A DNA stretch of 64,000 bases from Dictyobacter formicarum (GCF_016587435.1 NZ_BNJJ01000003.1:248001-312000), one strand, 5' to 3'. Positions 8,482 through 17,483 are shown, numbered from the stretch's first letter. Numbers and translations are program-made. The notes: generated from the sequence alone by a model not told the origin.

Positions 8482-8562
8482 GGGTGCAGGTAAAGGAAAG
8501 GAGTTTGTGCATATCTATTTAGCCCTATTATCTACGATGAATAGATGTTGCACAACAGACCA

Positions 8563-9711
8563 ATGAAAATTGCCAAACTGGAATTATTTAAGGTACCGCC
8601 GCGCTGGCTCTTTTTGAAAATTACGACCGATGATGGTGTGGAGGGCTGGGGCGAGCCGGTAGTGGAGGGACGCGCCGATACGGTGAAAAGCGCAGTCACC
8701 GAGATGGGCGATTATCTGATCGGGCAAGACGCCTCGCACATTGAAGATATCTGGCAAACCCTCTATCGCAGTGGCTTTTATCGCGGCGGACCGGTCCTGA
8801 CCAGCGCTATTTCGGGTATTGATCAGGCTCTCTGGGATATCAAAGGGAAGAGCCTTGGTGTGCCGGTCTATGATCTGCTGGGCGGGGCTGTGCGTGATAA
8901 GATGCGTGTCTATTCCTGGATCGGCGGCGATAAGGCCGCTGAGGCGGCTGAGCATGCTAAACAACGGGTGGCGGCTGGCTATACGGCGCTGAAAATGAAT
9001 GCGACAGCCGACTTTGAGTGGATCGATTCAGCACTGAAAGTACAGGAGGCGGTTGAGCGCATTGCGGCGGTTCGCGAAGCGGTTGGCAATGGCATCGGGT
9101 TGGCCGTCGATTTCCATGGACGGGTCCATCGCGGTATGGCCAAAGTGCTGGCTAAAGAATTAGATCAGTACAAACTCTTGTTTATTGAAGAGCCAGTCTT
9201 GCCAGAAAACAATGAGGCCCTGATCGAGTTGACCAGACATACCAGTACCCCCATCGCGACTGGTGAGCGTCTCTATACGCGCTGGGGCTTTAAGTCGCTA
9301 CTGACCAGCGGGACCGTGGATATCATCCAGCCCGACTTAAGTCATACGGGCGGCATCTGGGAAGGACGCAAGATCGCGGCGATGGCCGAAGCGTTTGATG
9401 TCGCAGTGGCCCCGCATTGTCCCTTGGGACCACTGACTCTCGCATCTTCGTTACAACTTGATTTCTGTACTCCCAATGCTTTTATCCAGGAGCAATCCCT
9501 GGAGATCCATTATAATCAGCATACTGATCTGCTGGATTACCTAGTCGATCCATCTGTCTTCAAATATGAAGATGGTTTCGTGGCCAGGCCGACCAAACCA
9601 GGATTGGGTGTCGAGATCAATGAGGCCAAAGTACGCGAGGCGGCCAGAGCCGGCCACCAGTGGCACAATCCCGTCTGGCGCAATATTGATGGTTCTGTCA
9701 CGGAATGGTAA
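8563..9711 (+). CDS. dgoD: D-galactonate dehydratase
   Basis: The 382-aa protein aligns along its whole length with E. coli DgoD, an enolase-superfamily dehydratase that turns D-galactonate into 2-keto-3-deoxy-D-galactonate. The metal ligands Asp183, Glu209 and Glu235 and the catalytic His185 (DFHGRVH) and His285 (PHCPLGP) fall at the same numbers as in the E. coli enzyme, and family blocks such as FYRGGP and QEQS are present. ATG 8563 is preferred because it matches the family N-terminus (MKIAKLELF); ATG 8545 would add six residues. The other pathway genes (kinase, aldolase, transporter) are not in the window, so it is an orphan here. Confidence 0.93.
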   Translation: MKIAKLELFKVPPRWLFLKITTDDGVEGWGEPVVEGRADTVKSAVTEMGDYLIGQDASHIEDIWQTLYRSGFYRGGPVLTSAISGIDQALWDIKGKSLGVPVYDLLGGAVRDKMRVYSWIGGDKAAEAAEHAKQRVAAGYTALKMNATADFEWIDSALKVQEAVERIAAVREAVGNGIGLAVDFHGRVHRGMAKVLAKELDQYKLLFIEEPVLPENNEALIELTRHTSTPIATGERLYTRWGFKSLLTSGTVDIIQPDLSHTGGIWEGRKIAAMAEAFDVAVAPHCPLGPLTLASSLQLDFCTPNAFIQEQSLEIHYNQHTDLLDYLVDPSVFKYEDGFVARPTKPGLGVEINEAKVREAARAGHQWHNPVWRNIDGSVTEW

Positions 9712-9906
9712 TCGCAGTCCAGAGGCAGGCAATAACAGCCTTGCCTCTGCCGCTTGCCTCCTGACACAATTACAGGGACCATCCAATCAATACTGAAAAG
9801 TGGTAACCACGTCCATTAGTCCACATAACTTTCAGATTGGGTAGAGATACAGTACAATAAGAGGCCTATATTATGTTTCTATACTGCCTATAAAAAGGAT
9901 GTCTGA

Positions 9907-10494
9907 ATGAGTCGAATCTGTGTTTTCGCGGGATCAAATCCGGGTGTGCGACCCGAGTTTGTTCAGGCAGCACGTGAACTTGGACAGGAACTAGCCAACC
10001 GTGGCATAGGCCTGGTTTATGGTGGAGGACGCCTCGGCCTGATGGGCGCTATTGCAGACGCCACGTTGGCAGCCGACGGCGAAGTCATTGGAGTCATGCC
10101 AAGAGGACTTTTTCAGCGTGAAGTTGCCCATGAATATTTAACCAAATTATATACTGTAAATAGTATGCATGAGCGAAAGGCATTGATGGCTGATCTCGCG
10201 GACGCTTTTATTGCCCTCCCCGGCGGCTTTGGGACCTTTGACGAGCTCTTTGAGATCACAACCTGGGCCCAGATTGGCATTCATACTAAGCCAATTGGAT
10301 TGCTGGATGTAGCGCAATTTTTTTTGCCTTTGCTCGCGTTAATAGAACATGCATCACAAGAAGGCTTTATTAATCCATTTCATACCCAGCTTCTGCTCCA
10401 TTATCAGACCCCTGCGGCATTACTGGATGCCCTGGCATCCTATACACCGCCGCCGCTGCAGTCGAAATGGACGGAGCTTCCACCACAGCGTTAG
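9907..10494 (+). CDS. LOG-family nucleotide phosphoribohydrolase (TIGR00730)
   Basis: The 195-aa Rossmann-type protein has the LOG signature: GLVYGGGRLGLMG near residue 38, MHERKALM near 92 and the PGGFGTFDELFE catalytic block near 105. The family releases the base from nucleoside 5'-monophosphates; plant and some bacterial members make active cytokinins, while others act as AMP or pyrimidine/purine nucleosidases. The true substrate here is unknown. AAGGATG precedes the start. It is a single gene, 195 bp after dgoD. Confidence 0.92.
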   Translation: MSRICVFAGSNPGVRPEFVQAARELGQELANRGIGLVYGGGRLGLMGAIADATLAADGEVIGVMPRGLFQREVAHEYLTKLYTVNSMHERKALMADLADAFIALPGGFGTFDELFEITTWAQIGIHTKPIGLLDVAQFFLPLLALIEHASQEGFINPFHTQLLLHYQTPAALLDALASYTPPPLQSKWTELPPQR

Positions 10495-10657
10495 TTAAGA
10501 CAGTAGAGTGTAGAGTGTAGAATAGGAATAAGAAAGGTGCTAACAATTTATCGCGAATGCGCCTTTTGCACGTCACTAATTTTGCCCGATAACCGTTACA
10601 TTAAAGTATAGCATTATATTCGCATCTTAACTATCGCATGCGGAAAAGGAGTTCATC

Positions 10658-11095
10658 ATGCCACGAGAAGTCATTCCGCCAGCGGCACTTGGCCCACGGA
10701 ACACGACAATTTTAATTGTTGAAGATGATGCAGATATTGCTCAATTTCTGCAGCAGTTGATTGAAGAGGAGACCCCTTACCATACAACAGTGATTGATAA
10801 TGGGCAGACAGCATTAGAACAGACTCCTCATATTCGGCCCTGTTTGATGCTGCTGGATTATCGCCTGCCTAAATTAAACGGTTTGGAACTTTATGATCGT
10901 CTTCAGCAAATAGACGAGACTCGCGGAGTGCCCGCGATTATGATGAGCGCAACATTACCGGTAAAAGAGTTAGAACAACGCGGCATCTATCAAATTCGCA
11001 AGCCAATGGATATTGGTAGCGTCATTCGTATGATCACCCATGCTCTGGCTACATTTGAGGAAAAACGGCTGCAAGAACAGTATAATTATCAGTAA
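10658..11095 (+). CDS. Single-domain response regulator (receiver only)
   Basis: The 145-aa protein contains only a receiver domain: acidic pocket Glu22-Asp23-Asp24 (VEDDAD), phosphoacceptor Asp67 (LLDYRLP), Ser97 in place of the usual Thr/Ser (MMSAT) and Lys115 (RKPMD). No output domain follows, so it must act by contacting a partner, for instance in a phosphorelay or on a histidine kinase. No kinase gene is nearby. AAAAGGAG lies seven bases before the ATG. The first 15 residues are an extra non-conserved extension. Confidence 0.92.
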   Translation: MPREVIPPAALGPRNTTILIVEDDADIAQFLQQLIEEETPYHTTVIDNGQTALEQTPHIRPCLMLLDYRLPKLNGLELYDRLQQIDETRGVPAIMMSATLPVKELEQRGIYQIRKPMDIGSVIRMITHALATFEEKRLQEQYNYQ

Positions 11096-11197
11096 AACTT
11101 GCTGCCCTAACACCTCATCTGTAGATTTTGATACAATAAGAATATTCCATAGGTTGTGCCTATGGTTCAGACAATACAGTTCAGGAGGGTACTTATC

Positions 11198-11323
11198 GTG
11201 GCGAACAAAGAACAGAAGAAGGTGCAAAAAGCAGCTCCTAAATCAAATAAGCAGAAAAAAGAAGCTCAACGTGAGAAGAAAGCTGCAAAAGCTGGTGGTT
11301 CGCTCTCACTTAGAAAAGAATAG
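11198..11323 (+). CDS. Very basic lysine-rich small protein (41 aa, GTG start)
   Basis: CAGGAGGG lies eight bases before GTG 11198, and the frame ends at TAG 11321-11323 just before a terminator-like hairpin. About a third of the residues are Lys, with many Gln, Glu and Ala (ANKEQKKVQKAAPKSNKQ at the start) and a short tail SLSLRKE. Such composition suggests a disordered nucleic-acid-binding or ribosome-associated protein. No family is recognised. It follows the response regulator by 102 bp and has its own terminator, so it is likely an independent or co-transcribed small gene that length filters would miss. Confidence 0.6.
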   Translation: MANKEQKKVQKAAPKSNKQKKEAQREKKAAKAGGSLSLRKE

Positions 11324-11333
11324 ATTTCTTTTT

Positions 11334-11403
11334 AGCTCTGATGAATTAGATATGTGCGCTTCCTTGATTTATCTACGTACGCTCTGTTCATCAGAGCTTT
11401 TTG
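11334..11403 (+). terminator. Terminator after the small basic protein gene
   Basis: AGCTCTGATGAA (11334-11345) pairs exactly with TTCATCAGAGCT (11387-11398), which runs into TTTTT. The loop of 41 bases is long for an intrinsic terminator, but the T-run and position support the call. Confidence 0.5.
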
Positions 11404-11750
11404 CTGCATAAAAGTGTGATAATGATATCACTTTTTCCGCTTTGATTCGTTATTCTATATAAGAGGCAGGCGCCCATAGTGGCATGAGTATACTCCCCAA
11501 TATATACTTGACACTCTTGTTACAATGCGGATGGAATGCTTTTATTACGTCAGGTGCCCCCGCTCAAAGGCGGGGCCTGTATTATGTCCTCAAACAGATC
11601 ACCAGTAGAATCCAGGCGCATATTTTTTGCTGTTTGGGGAACGGAAAAATGCAGGCCTGAACCTGACCAGCCTCGAAGAAAAAACTGAGAAGAAAGACGG
11701 CACCCTATGCTCTGCTAGAGAGATAGCACCGTTTGTTTCGATGAGAGGAA
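11404..11750. other. Leader region of the ftsZ-like gene
   Basis: No gene is visible in these 347 bases. TTGACA occurs at 11508-11513, but no -10 element stands at proper spacing. A GC-rich hairpin (CCCCGC/GCGGGG) lies at about 11556-11577. The region probably holds the promoter and a structured leader. Confidence 0.35.
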
Positions 11751-13337
11751 ATGGGGGTGTGCATGCAACCAATGTCAGATGATGCATACAAACGTAACAT
11801 GGCCTCGGAAGCGCGGAGAGACAAGGCCAGACAGACGCCAGACGTGTATGAAGGACAAGAAAATCAGTGGGCGATTCTTCGTCACGAAGTGGCTGAGGGA
11901 GTGCCCGGAGAGGCTGATCCTGCTCAAGCTAATTGGAATCAACGCTACACTGATGGCGATTCCCTTTCTCCCCAGTCCCCCTTTGATTTCGAGGCTCCCG
12001 AAGAGGCTCCCCATAATGTGGATATTGTCGTGGTCGGCGTCGGCGGCGGCGGCATGAATGCGATTAATCGAATGATCCATACCCATGTGCGGGGCGTGCG
12101 CTTTGTGGCCATGAATACAGATGCTCAGGTACTGGCTCTGTGCGAGGCGCCCAACCGGATCTGCCTGGGCCAGAACCACACCAAAGGTCTGGGTGCCGGA
12201 GGCAATGCTGCAGTGGGCATGCGTGCGGCAATGGAGAGTAGCACCGAGATTCGTGAGGCTCTGGGCAAGGCGGACCTGGTCTTTATTGCGGCTGGCATGG
12301 GCGGTGGAACGGGAACGGGGGCAGCTCCAGTGGTAGCATCGATTGCCAAGCAGATGGGGGCGCTAACCGTAGGTATCGTCACATTGCCTTTTACCTTTGA
12401 GGGTTCGCGCCGTAGACGCATTGCAGAACAGGGTCTGGCCGAGTTGAGTGCCGAGATCGATGCGCTGATTACTATTCCCAATGATCGTTTGCTCAATACG
12501 GTGGCCCGCGATCGTAACCTGGCCGATGCCTTTAAGGTGGCGGACGACGTATTGCGCCAGGGCGTCCAGGGCATTGCCGAAGTCATTAATGTTCCGGGTA
12601 TGGTCAATGTCGATTTCGCTGACGTGCGCAGCGTATTGCGGGAGGCCGGTACGGCATTGATGAGTATTGGTCAGGGAACGGGGCGTAATCGGGCCCAGAT
12701 CGCAGCCGAGGAAGCAATCGCCGGCGGCTTCTTGAATGTCACGATCCGCGGTGCTAAACGCGTATTATTCAATATTAGCGGTGGCGAAGATATGACCCTA
12801 TTTGAGGTCAATGAAGTGGCGGAACGCATCGGTGCCTCGATCGATGATGCAGCAGATATTATCTTTGGTGCCGTAATTGATCCCACACTCAATGATACTA
12901 TTCGGGTCACCCTGATCGCAGCTGGCATGGAAGAGTTGCGAGGGACGCGCGCACATGCATTACGCAATCATCAGACCTCATCCTCCCGCATTCCTACTTC
13001 AGGCATGCCGCCGATCAACAGGCCAACTACTGCTCCGACCTACTCCAATCAGAGCGCGGACCGGCCATGGCAAACATCTAGCTTTCCCGGACTACCACGT
13101 ACGGCACCACCAGTTCAGCCTCCAGACCAACCGGTAGCTCCACCACCGACCCGCATGCCACCATCACTACACCCCACGAATCCACCCCAGCATGGACGGC
13201 AGCAGCGAAGTCTGAATGACCTGCGTGGCATCCGTGAGATGGGAAATAGACAGGAGGGCAGGCCGCGCTATCGTCCTACTGTGGACAACGATGGCGCGAT
13301 CGAACCACCACCGTTTATCAAGCGCTACGAAGAATAA
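11751..13337 (+). CDS. ftsZ: FtsZ-family tubulin-like GTPase with N-terminal extension
   Basis: The tubulin GTP-binding signature GGGTGTG lies at residues 184-190, preceded by VGVGGGGMNAINRM near 96 and MNTDAQVL near 121, and followed by the T7 loop region NVDFADV, so the polymerising core is complete. About 88 residues precede the core, far longer than the usual short FtsZ N-terminus. A Pro/Gln/Arg-rich linker of about 110 residues follows the core. The end, IEPPPFIKRYEE, resembles the conserved FtsZ tail that binds FtsA or SepF. The start could also be ATG 11763 or 11772, since GAGAGGAA is only two bases from 11751. No other division gene is adjacent. Confidence 0.93.
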   Translation: MGVCMQPMSDDAYKRNMASEARRDKARQTPDVYEGQENQWAILRHEVAEGVPGEADPAQANWNQRYTDGDSLSPQSPFDFEAPEEAPHNVDIVVVGVGGGGMNAINRMIHTHVRGVRFVAMNTDAQVLALCEAPNRICLGQNHTKGLGAGGNAAVGMRAAMESSTEIREALGKADLVFIAAGMGGGTGTGAAPVVASIAKQMGALTVGIVTLPFTFEGSRRRRIAEQGLAELSAEIDALITIPNDRLLNTVARDRNLADAFKVADDVLRQGVQGIAEVINVPGMVNVDFADVRSVLREAGTALMSIGQGTGRNRAQIAAEEAIAGGFLNVTIRGAKRVLFNISGGEDMTLFEVNEVAERIGASIDDAADIIFGAVIDPTLNDTIRVTLIAAGMEELRGTRAHALRNHQTSSSRIPTSGMPPINRPTTAPTYSNQSADRPWQTSSFPGLPRTAPPVQPPDQPVAPPPTRMPPSLHPTNPPQHGRQQRSLNDLRGIREMGNRQEGRPRYRPTVDNDGAIEPPPFIKRYEE

Positions 13338-13388
13338 ACCAGCAGATGTAGCGTCAGCAGTCAGCAGGCAAGAAGCAGGCAAATTTTG

Positions 13389-13450
13389 AAGACCGCATTC
13401 CCGTACAGTCATTTCATCAGAGAAGTCAAACAACAACGGGATGCGGTCTT
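13389..13450 (+). terminator. Hairpin after ftsZ
   Basis: AAGACCGCATTCCCG (13389-13403) pairs with CGGGATGCGGTCTT (13437-13450) with one bulged base and a 33-base loop. No T-run follows, so it may be a Rho-dependent or processing structure rather than a classical terminator. Confidence 0.35.
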
Positions 13451-13562
13451 GTCACGACTGGGAAACAACCAGGATGCTAATGTTGCACTCCTCTTCCCAT
13501 CAGGGCCCGCGCATTAGAAATCGTCTTGCCGGAACCGATAAAGAGAGCAGTCATGACTATTT

Positions 13563-13838
13563 TTATTCTTCCTGGTTATCTGAGGCTGTACGGCCACGCT
13601 CGCCACCTTTCTTCCCAATCCGCGAGTAGAATTCAGAACCTTGCTGCCGCTTGGTTGACTCTCCACCCTTCTTCCCAATCTCAGCGTAAAATTGTGGGCC
13701 GCGTTTCTCCTTCACCGTCTCGCCACCCTTCTTACCAATCTTCGAATAGAATTCCGGACCATATTTCTCGCGTACAGCTTGGCCACCATGCTTGGCTTTT
13801 TGTGATCCCGGTTCGGGCCCACGTTTATTGTTTGCCAT
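13563..13838 (-). CDS. KGG-repeat stress-induced protein
   Basis: The 91-aa hydrophilic protein begins MANNKRGPEPGSQKAKHGG and contains three near-identical units of about 20 residues built on (GPEFYSKIGKKGGE), with a degenerate unit before them. This is the Stress-induced_KGG repeat of B. subtilis GsiB and relatives, glucose-starvation and general-stress proteins that resemble plant LEA proteins and are thought to act as hydrophilic protectants. AGGCGGGA precedes ATG 13838; a longer frame from 13874 lacks this. The repeat is also visible in the DNA as a 60-base period. Confidence 0.88.
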   Translation of the reverse strand: MANNKRGPEPGSQKAKHGGQAVREKYGPEFYSKIGKKGGETVKEKRGPQFYAEIGKKGGESTKRQQGSEFYSRIGKKGGERGRTASDNQEE

Positions 13839-13929
13839 AGAAAGTCCCGCCTCTCTTAAACTTCGTACCCACATCTACCCAACATATTAGCGGTGAGACA
13901 TTCTACACTCAGAACATCTCGCTGCTTCC

Positions 13930-14802
13930 CTACTGCGACTGATGTTCACGCGCCTGCGCCACACGATTGGCAATCAGCGCCGCTGTGATCCCAGCGCCAA
14001 CACCATTATCGATGTTGACGACTGAAAGTCCTGGCGCACACGTTTGCAACATCGAAAGCAATGCGGCAACCCCATTGCCGCCTAAACCATAGCCAATCGA
14101 CGTTGGTAGCCCGATAACTGGAACTGGCACTAGCCCTGCAATAACTGAAGGTAAAGCTCCATCCATACCCGCAGCAACGATAATCACATCTACCTCATTG
14201 GAGAGCAGTTCACGCAGTGGTCCAAACAGGCGATGAAGCCCTGCAACCCCAACATCATAGATAGGTGTGACGTGGCAGCCCATCTCTTCCGCGATGAGTG
14301 CCGCTTCTTCCGCTACTGGAATATCTGATGTCCCGGCACTGATCACACCAACATGACCGCCGGTCTCTTTGCGTATATAATCAGGACGGTAGACCGCCAT
14401 AGCACGAGCCGCCGCAAGCGTACGAACAGTGTAGGCTTGAAACTCTGTCTGGAGAGGAAGTATCGATTCGGGGCGCAAACGACTGATAATCGCACGCCCG
14501 GTCCCATTTAAGAGGCCGTGCGCCATGGAAATAATTTGCGCCGTCTCTTTGGTGGCCCCAAGAATAACCTCGGGGGCTCCTTTCCGTTGCTCGCGTCCAG
14601 GATCAGGACGAGTATGGATGGCAGAAGAGGTTTCAGGCTGTGCAGCGCTCGCTGGTGGTAACGATGTGTCACTGGCATGAATAGAACTGCCCGACTCTGA
14701 GGCTTGCTCAGTTTGTCCCATATGAAGTGTGTTGTGCCCGAACAGTTTGTCTCCGAGCAACTGGTTAAAGAGTTCGAATTGTCTATCAATTTCGTGATTC
14801 AC
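13930..14802 (-). CDS. larB: LarB, pyridinium-3,5-biscarboxylic acid mononucleotide synthase
   Basis: The C-terminal 170 residues have the PurE-like LarB signature: ISAGTSDIPVAEEAALIAEE, YDVGVAGLHRLFG, AAGMDGALPSVIAGL, GLPTSIGYGLGGNGVAALL and VVNIDNGVGAG. LarB carboxylates nicotinic acid adenine dinucleotide and hydrolyses it as the first step in nickel-pincer cofactor synthesis for lactate racemase-type enzymes. The N-terminal 85 residues are Ser/Ala-rich and lack the usual family sequence up to PEVILGATKE. larC and larE, the other pathway genes, are not adjacent. GAGGT lies 13 bases from the start, a weak site. Confidence 0.9.
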   Translation of the reverse strand: MNHEIDRQFELFNQLLGDKLFGHNTLHMGQTEQASESGSSIHASDTSLPPASAAQPETSSAIHTRPDPGREQRKGAPEVILGATKETAQIISMAHGLLNGTGRAIISRLRPESILPLQTEFQAYTVRTLAAARAMAVYRPDYIRKETGGHVGVISAGTSDIPVAEEAALIAEEMGCHVTPIYDVGVAGLHRLFGPLRELLSNEVDVIIVAAGMDGALPSVIAGLVPVPVIGLPTSIGYGLGGNGVAALLSMLQTCAPGLSVVNIDNGVGAGITAALIANRVAQAREHQSQ

Positions 14803-15165
14803 AAAAGTAATACCTCAAGTCGATCATTGCACAATGATTATTCATCTGCATCCTACAACCAGTCACAGTGTAACACAGTCCAACTTATTCAGCAAGCCAC
14901 CGGTAGCTCTTTCTTACTTATAAGTTGCTATTGCTTACTTTTCATACATTTGCAGTAATCTGGTTGTAACTATGCATGGTGGACGTTCTTATTGCCAGGA
15001 TGTATGGCCTGGTTTCACTATCACAGCTATGTTATACTGTATGTGATTCCTAATGAATGGAGCCACCTATATCTACCCTTGCGACGTTGTAACGCCGCAA
15101 CACTTGATCACTATGCATTGTCGTTTCTAATTCAGAATTAACGTAGAAATTTCGCTTAGAGTGCT
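14803..15165. other. Divergent intergenic region between larB and a lipoprotein gene
   Basis: The 363 bases should hold both divergent promoters. A TATACT-like sequence near 15034 is the best -10 candidate for the lipoprotein gene, but no -35 fits convincingly. No gene is seen. Confidence 0.3.
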
Positions 15166-15636
15166 ATGAAAAAAACATCATTATTTTTAATGAGTACTTT
15201 GCTCCTGACACTCCTGCTTGTTTTGTCTGGCTGTGGTCCAGCTATAGCTGTGACGCGCCCACAGGCGCAACCAACTGTGACCATCAATAAGTCATTTCAA
15301 AAAGGAATCCCGCAGGTTCCAAAGCTACCAAAGTATCTTTGTGGCGCCTGGTCGTCCGCCAATAATCCCAACCCGTATGGCGTCATTACTATCTACGCCC
15401 GTTTGACGCAGAATGTCAAGCCTGTGCCGGGTGCTTCCGCGCAGGCCACGGCCCACTTTGCCTACGGTGACCTCAATCTGGATCAGGCTCCAGTCAGCGA
15501 TAGCGGCGGCTATGTCAGCTTTGTGCTGCAACTCCGAGGCCAACAACCTCAGTTGACCGCTGCTACAGTAGATGTGTCGTTTAATGTCGATGGCAAAACT
15601 GTCACGTGCACCCCGGCCTTCTTTACACCACAATAA
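15166..15636 (+). CDS. Secreted lipoprotein of unknown function
   Basis: The 156-aa protein has a lipoprotein signal peptide: MKK, a hydrophobic core, then the lipobox LSGC with Cys23. The mature part contains a beta-rich region of about 90 residues (GVITIYARLTQNVKPVPG ... GGYVSFVLQL) that resembles an immunoglobulin-like fold, plus two further cysteines that could form a disulphide. It would sit on the outer face of the membrane in this monoderm lineage. The gene is alone and convergent with mutM, so its role is open. Confidence 0.82.
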   Translation: MKKTSLFLMSTLLLTLLLVLSGCGPAIAVTRPQAQPTVTINKSFQKGIPQVPKLPKYLCGAWSSANNPNPYGVITIYARLTQNVKPVPGASAQATAHFAYGDLNLDQAPVSDSGGYVSFVLQLRGQQPQLTAATVDVSFNVDGKTVTCTPAFFTPQ

Positions 15637-15669
15637 GCACACTGGCTTGCAGAGACCGGGGGCTAGTCG

Positions 15670-16623
15670 TCATAGGACGCTGGTGACTATGTCCCCTGGC
15701 TGAGCAGGTGCTTGCTGGCAACCTGGACAGAAGTGAGCGCTGCGCTGGGCAATCACTATGCGCTCTATCGTTGTGCCACAACGGCTACAAGGCTTGCCCT
15801 CCTGGTGGTAAACGCGCACATGGTTAAAGTTATCGCCAGCTTCTCCCCAGAGATCTCGATAGTCATTAAATGATGTACCTCCGTGTTCAATTCCTCGCGT
15901 CAACACATCGATAATCCCTTCATGCAGTGTCCGAATCTCGGTCTCTGAGAGACTTTCCGCTCGCCGCAAAGGATGGATACAGGCGTAAAATAGAGCTTCA
16001 TCCGCGTAGATATTGCCCACACCAGCAACGACGGTCTGGTCCAAAAGCACTTGCTTGATGCCAGTCCTGCGGCCTCTCAGGGAAGCAGCGAAACGTTCCA
16101 CCGAAAAATCGGCTTCCAGCGGCTCGGGTCCCAGTCCTTTGAGCGCCTCCTGCTCGCGTTCCTGTGGCCATAGACCAATTTTGCCAAATTTCCGTGGATC
16201 GGTAAAGAGCAGGCAACGTCCGTCCTCGAAGACAAAGCAGGCCCGACAATACTTTAATTCAGCCTGGTAGACCGTACCCTGCTCGCCATCGACTTGGAAT
16301 GTGGGGCCACGGGTATTCCAGGCTACCCGATCCTGCTCGCGCAAACTGGTGTCTAATTTCCAGCCCGCAGGCAGCAACAAGAAGTTGCCCGTCATTCGCC
16401 GGTGGATAGAGAGAAACACATTGCCACTCAGGTCAATCAACAAAAACTTGCCACGCCTGCGCACACCTTCGATGCGGCGACCAGCCACTTCGGCAAGAAA
16501 ATCTGGCACTGCTGGATGACTGATGGTGCGTTCCCAAAAAATGTGTGCCTCCCGAATGGTCGCCCCCACGACAGAGGCGCGCAACTGGCGCGCTGTATAC
16601 TCAACTTCAGGTAGTTCTGGCAT
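15670..16623 (-). CDS. mutM: Formamidopyrimidine-DNA glycosylase (Fpg/MutM)
   Basis: The protein starts MPELPEVE, giving the catalytic Pro2 and Glu3 once Met is removed. The helix-two-turn-helix region reads DQTVVAGVGNIYADEALF, and the C-terminal zinc finger has CSRCG and CPGCQ. These define the Fpg family, which removes oxidised purines such as 8-oxoguanine and cuts the strand by beta,delta-elimination. At 317 residues it is longer than the usual 270, with extra residues after LLPAGWKLDTSL and past the zinc finger. AGGATG precedes the start. It is monocistronic and convergent with the lipoprotein gene. Confidence 0.95.
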   Translation of the reverse strand: MPELPEVEYTARQLRASVVGATIREAHIFWERTISHPAVPDFLAEVAGRRIEGVRRRGKFLLIDLSGNVFLSIHRRMTGNFLLLPAGWKLDTSLREQDRVAWNTRGPTFQVDGEQGTVYQAELKYCRACFVFEDGRCLLFTDPRKFGKIGLWPQEREQEALKGLGPEPLEADFSVERFAASLRGRRTGIKQVLLDQTVVAGVGNIYADEALFYACIHPLRRAESLSETEIRTLHEGIIDVLTRGIEHGGTSFNDYRDLWGEAGDNFNHVRVYHQEGKPCSRCGTTIERIVIAQRSAHFCPGCQQAPAQPGDIVTSVL

Positions 16624-16832
16624 TGCTCATCCTGGCTTTGAAGCGACTTCACACGCTTCTCTATACTGGTAGATAAAAAAATATAAGCCCGGGGACACAT
16701 CACAGCACCCGGTTTTCTCGACCAGGGATGCTGGCATGATCGGCATGAGGTAGTGTGGCTAATCGTGGCCGAAAATGTTTGCCCCCAACATGACCTTATC
16801 TAAGAAGGAGTATATCACATATACCTTTTCGT

Positions 16833-17483
16833 CTATGACCTTGGCTGTTCAGATATTTCCCAGGCGGTATAGCCCACTTCGGTGTCTTCGATCAGCACGG
16901 CTTTGGATAGGCGTGCCACCCGTTGGGCGACCACAACGTCTCCTGCAGCCCCCGCGAAGTTGCCAGCAAAGGCTAGCAAAAGATACGAGGCGGGACCCGG
17001 ATAACAGATGGTCACCATGATACCTAGCAGCGTGAGGAAGACGAGCGGGGCCAGGCCAACTGCGAGATAGTGGTTGCGCCGAAAAAGTTGCTGGCGCGCG
17101 CCACAGTAGAGGGCTAGCGGTAGCCTGGCACCAAAATGAGGCTGACCTCCCCAGAAAGCAAAAACAGCGCCGTGAATCAATTCGTGCACACAAAGAATGA
17201 GCAGGTAGCCAATCACGTTGAGAAAGATCCAGCGGATACTACTGGTCGGGGTAAGCGTAGCCAGCCAGTAGTGATAGTGCCAGTGATAGGCCAACAGATC
17301 CAGGAGGAGGAAAAAGAGTCCACCAACAATAAACATTTGCAAACTCAACAGCGCCAACGGCCGGAGTTGTTCGCCTTCCAACAAAGTAAGTTCTTCCTTC
17401 TTTTGCAGGTGGCCAGCATCAATCAAGCTCTGTTGCTCATCCCTTTTGCGGGCATGGAATCGATCGACTAAAAATAGTGCCAT
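16833..17483 (-). CDS. DUF3267-family membrane protein, putative zinc metalloprotease
   Basis: The start at 17483 has GAGGGAG seven bases upstream. The 216-aa protein has three to four membrane segments (about 49-70, 85-108, 135-160 and 160-180) and an HELIHG zincin motif in the second one. Downstream it carries ...HYLAVGLAPLVFLTLLG, the second family block. The pattern is that of DUF3267, proposed membrane-embedded zinc peptidases whose substrates are unknown. The neighbouring XRE regulator gene is upstream on the same strand, but a strong hairpin separates them. Confidence 0.8.
   Translation of the reverse strand: MALFLVDRFHARKRDEQQSLIDAGHLQKKEELTLLEGEQLRPLALLSLQMFIVGGLFFLLLDLLAYHWHYHYWLATLTPTSSIRWIFLNVIGYLLILCVHELIHGAVFAFWGGQPHFGARLPLALYCGARQQLFRRNHYLAVGLAPLVFLTLLGIMVTICYPGPASYLLLAFAGNFAGAAGDVVVAQRVARLSKAVLIEDTEVGYTAWEISEQPRS

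Noticed and set aside
11508..11526. TTGACA and TACAAT as an ftsZ promoter
   Set aside because: The boxes are only seven bases apart, far too close to work together.
13600..13760. Regular 60-base repeats as a CRISPR-like array
   Set aside because: The repeats are in-frame codons of the KGG protein, not direct repeats with unique spacers.
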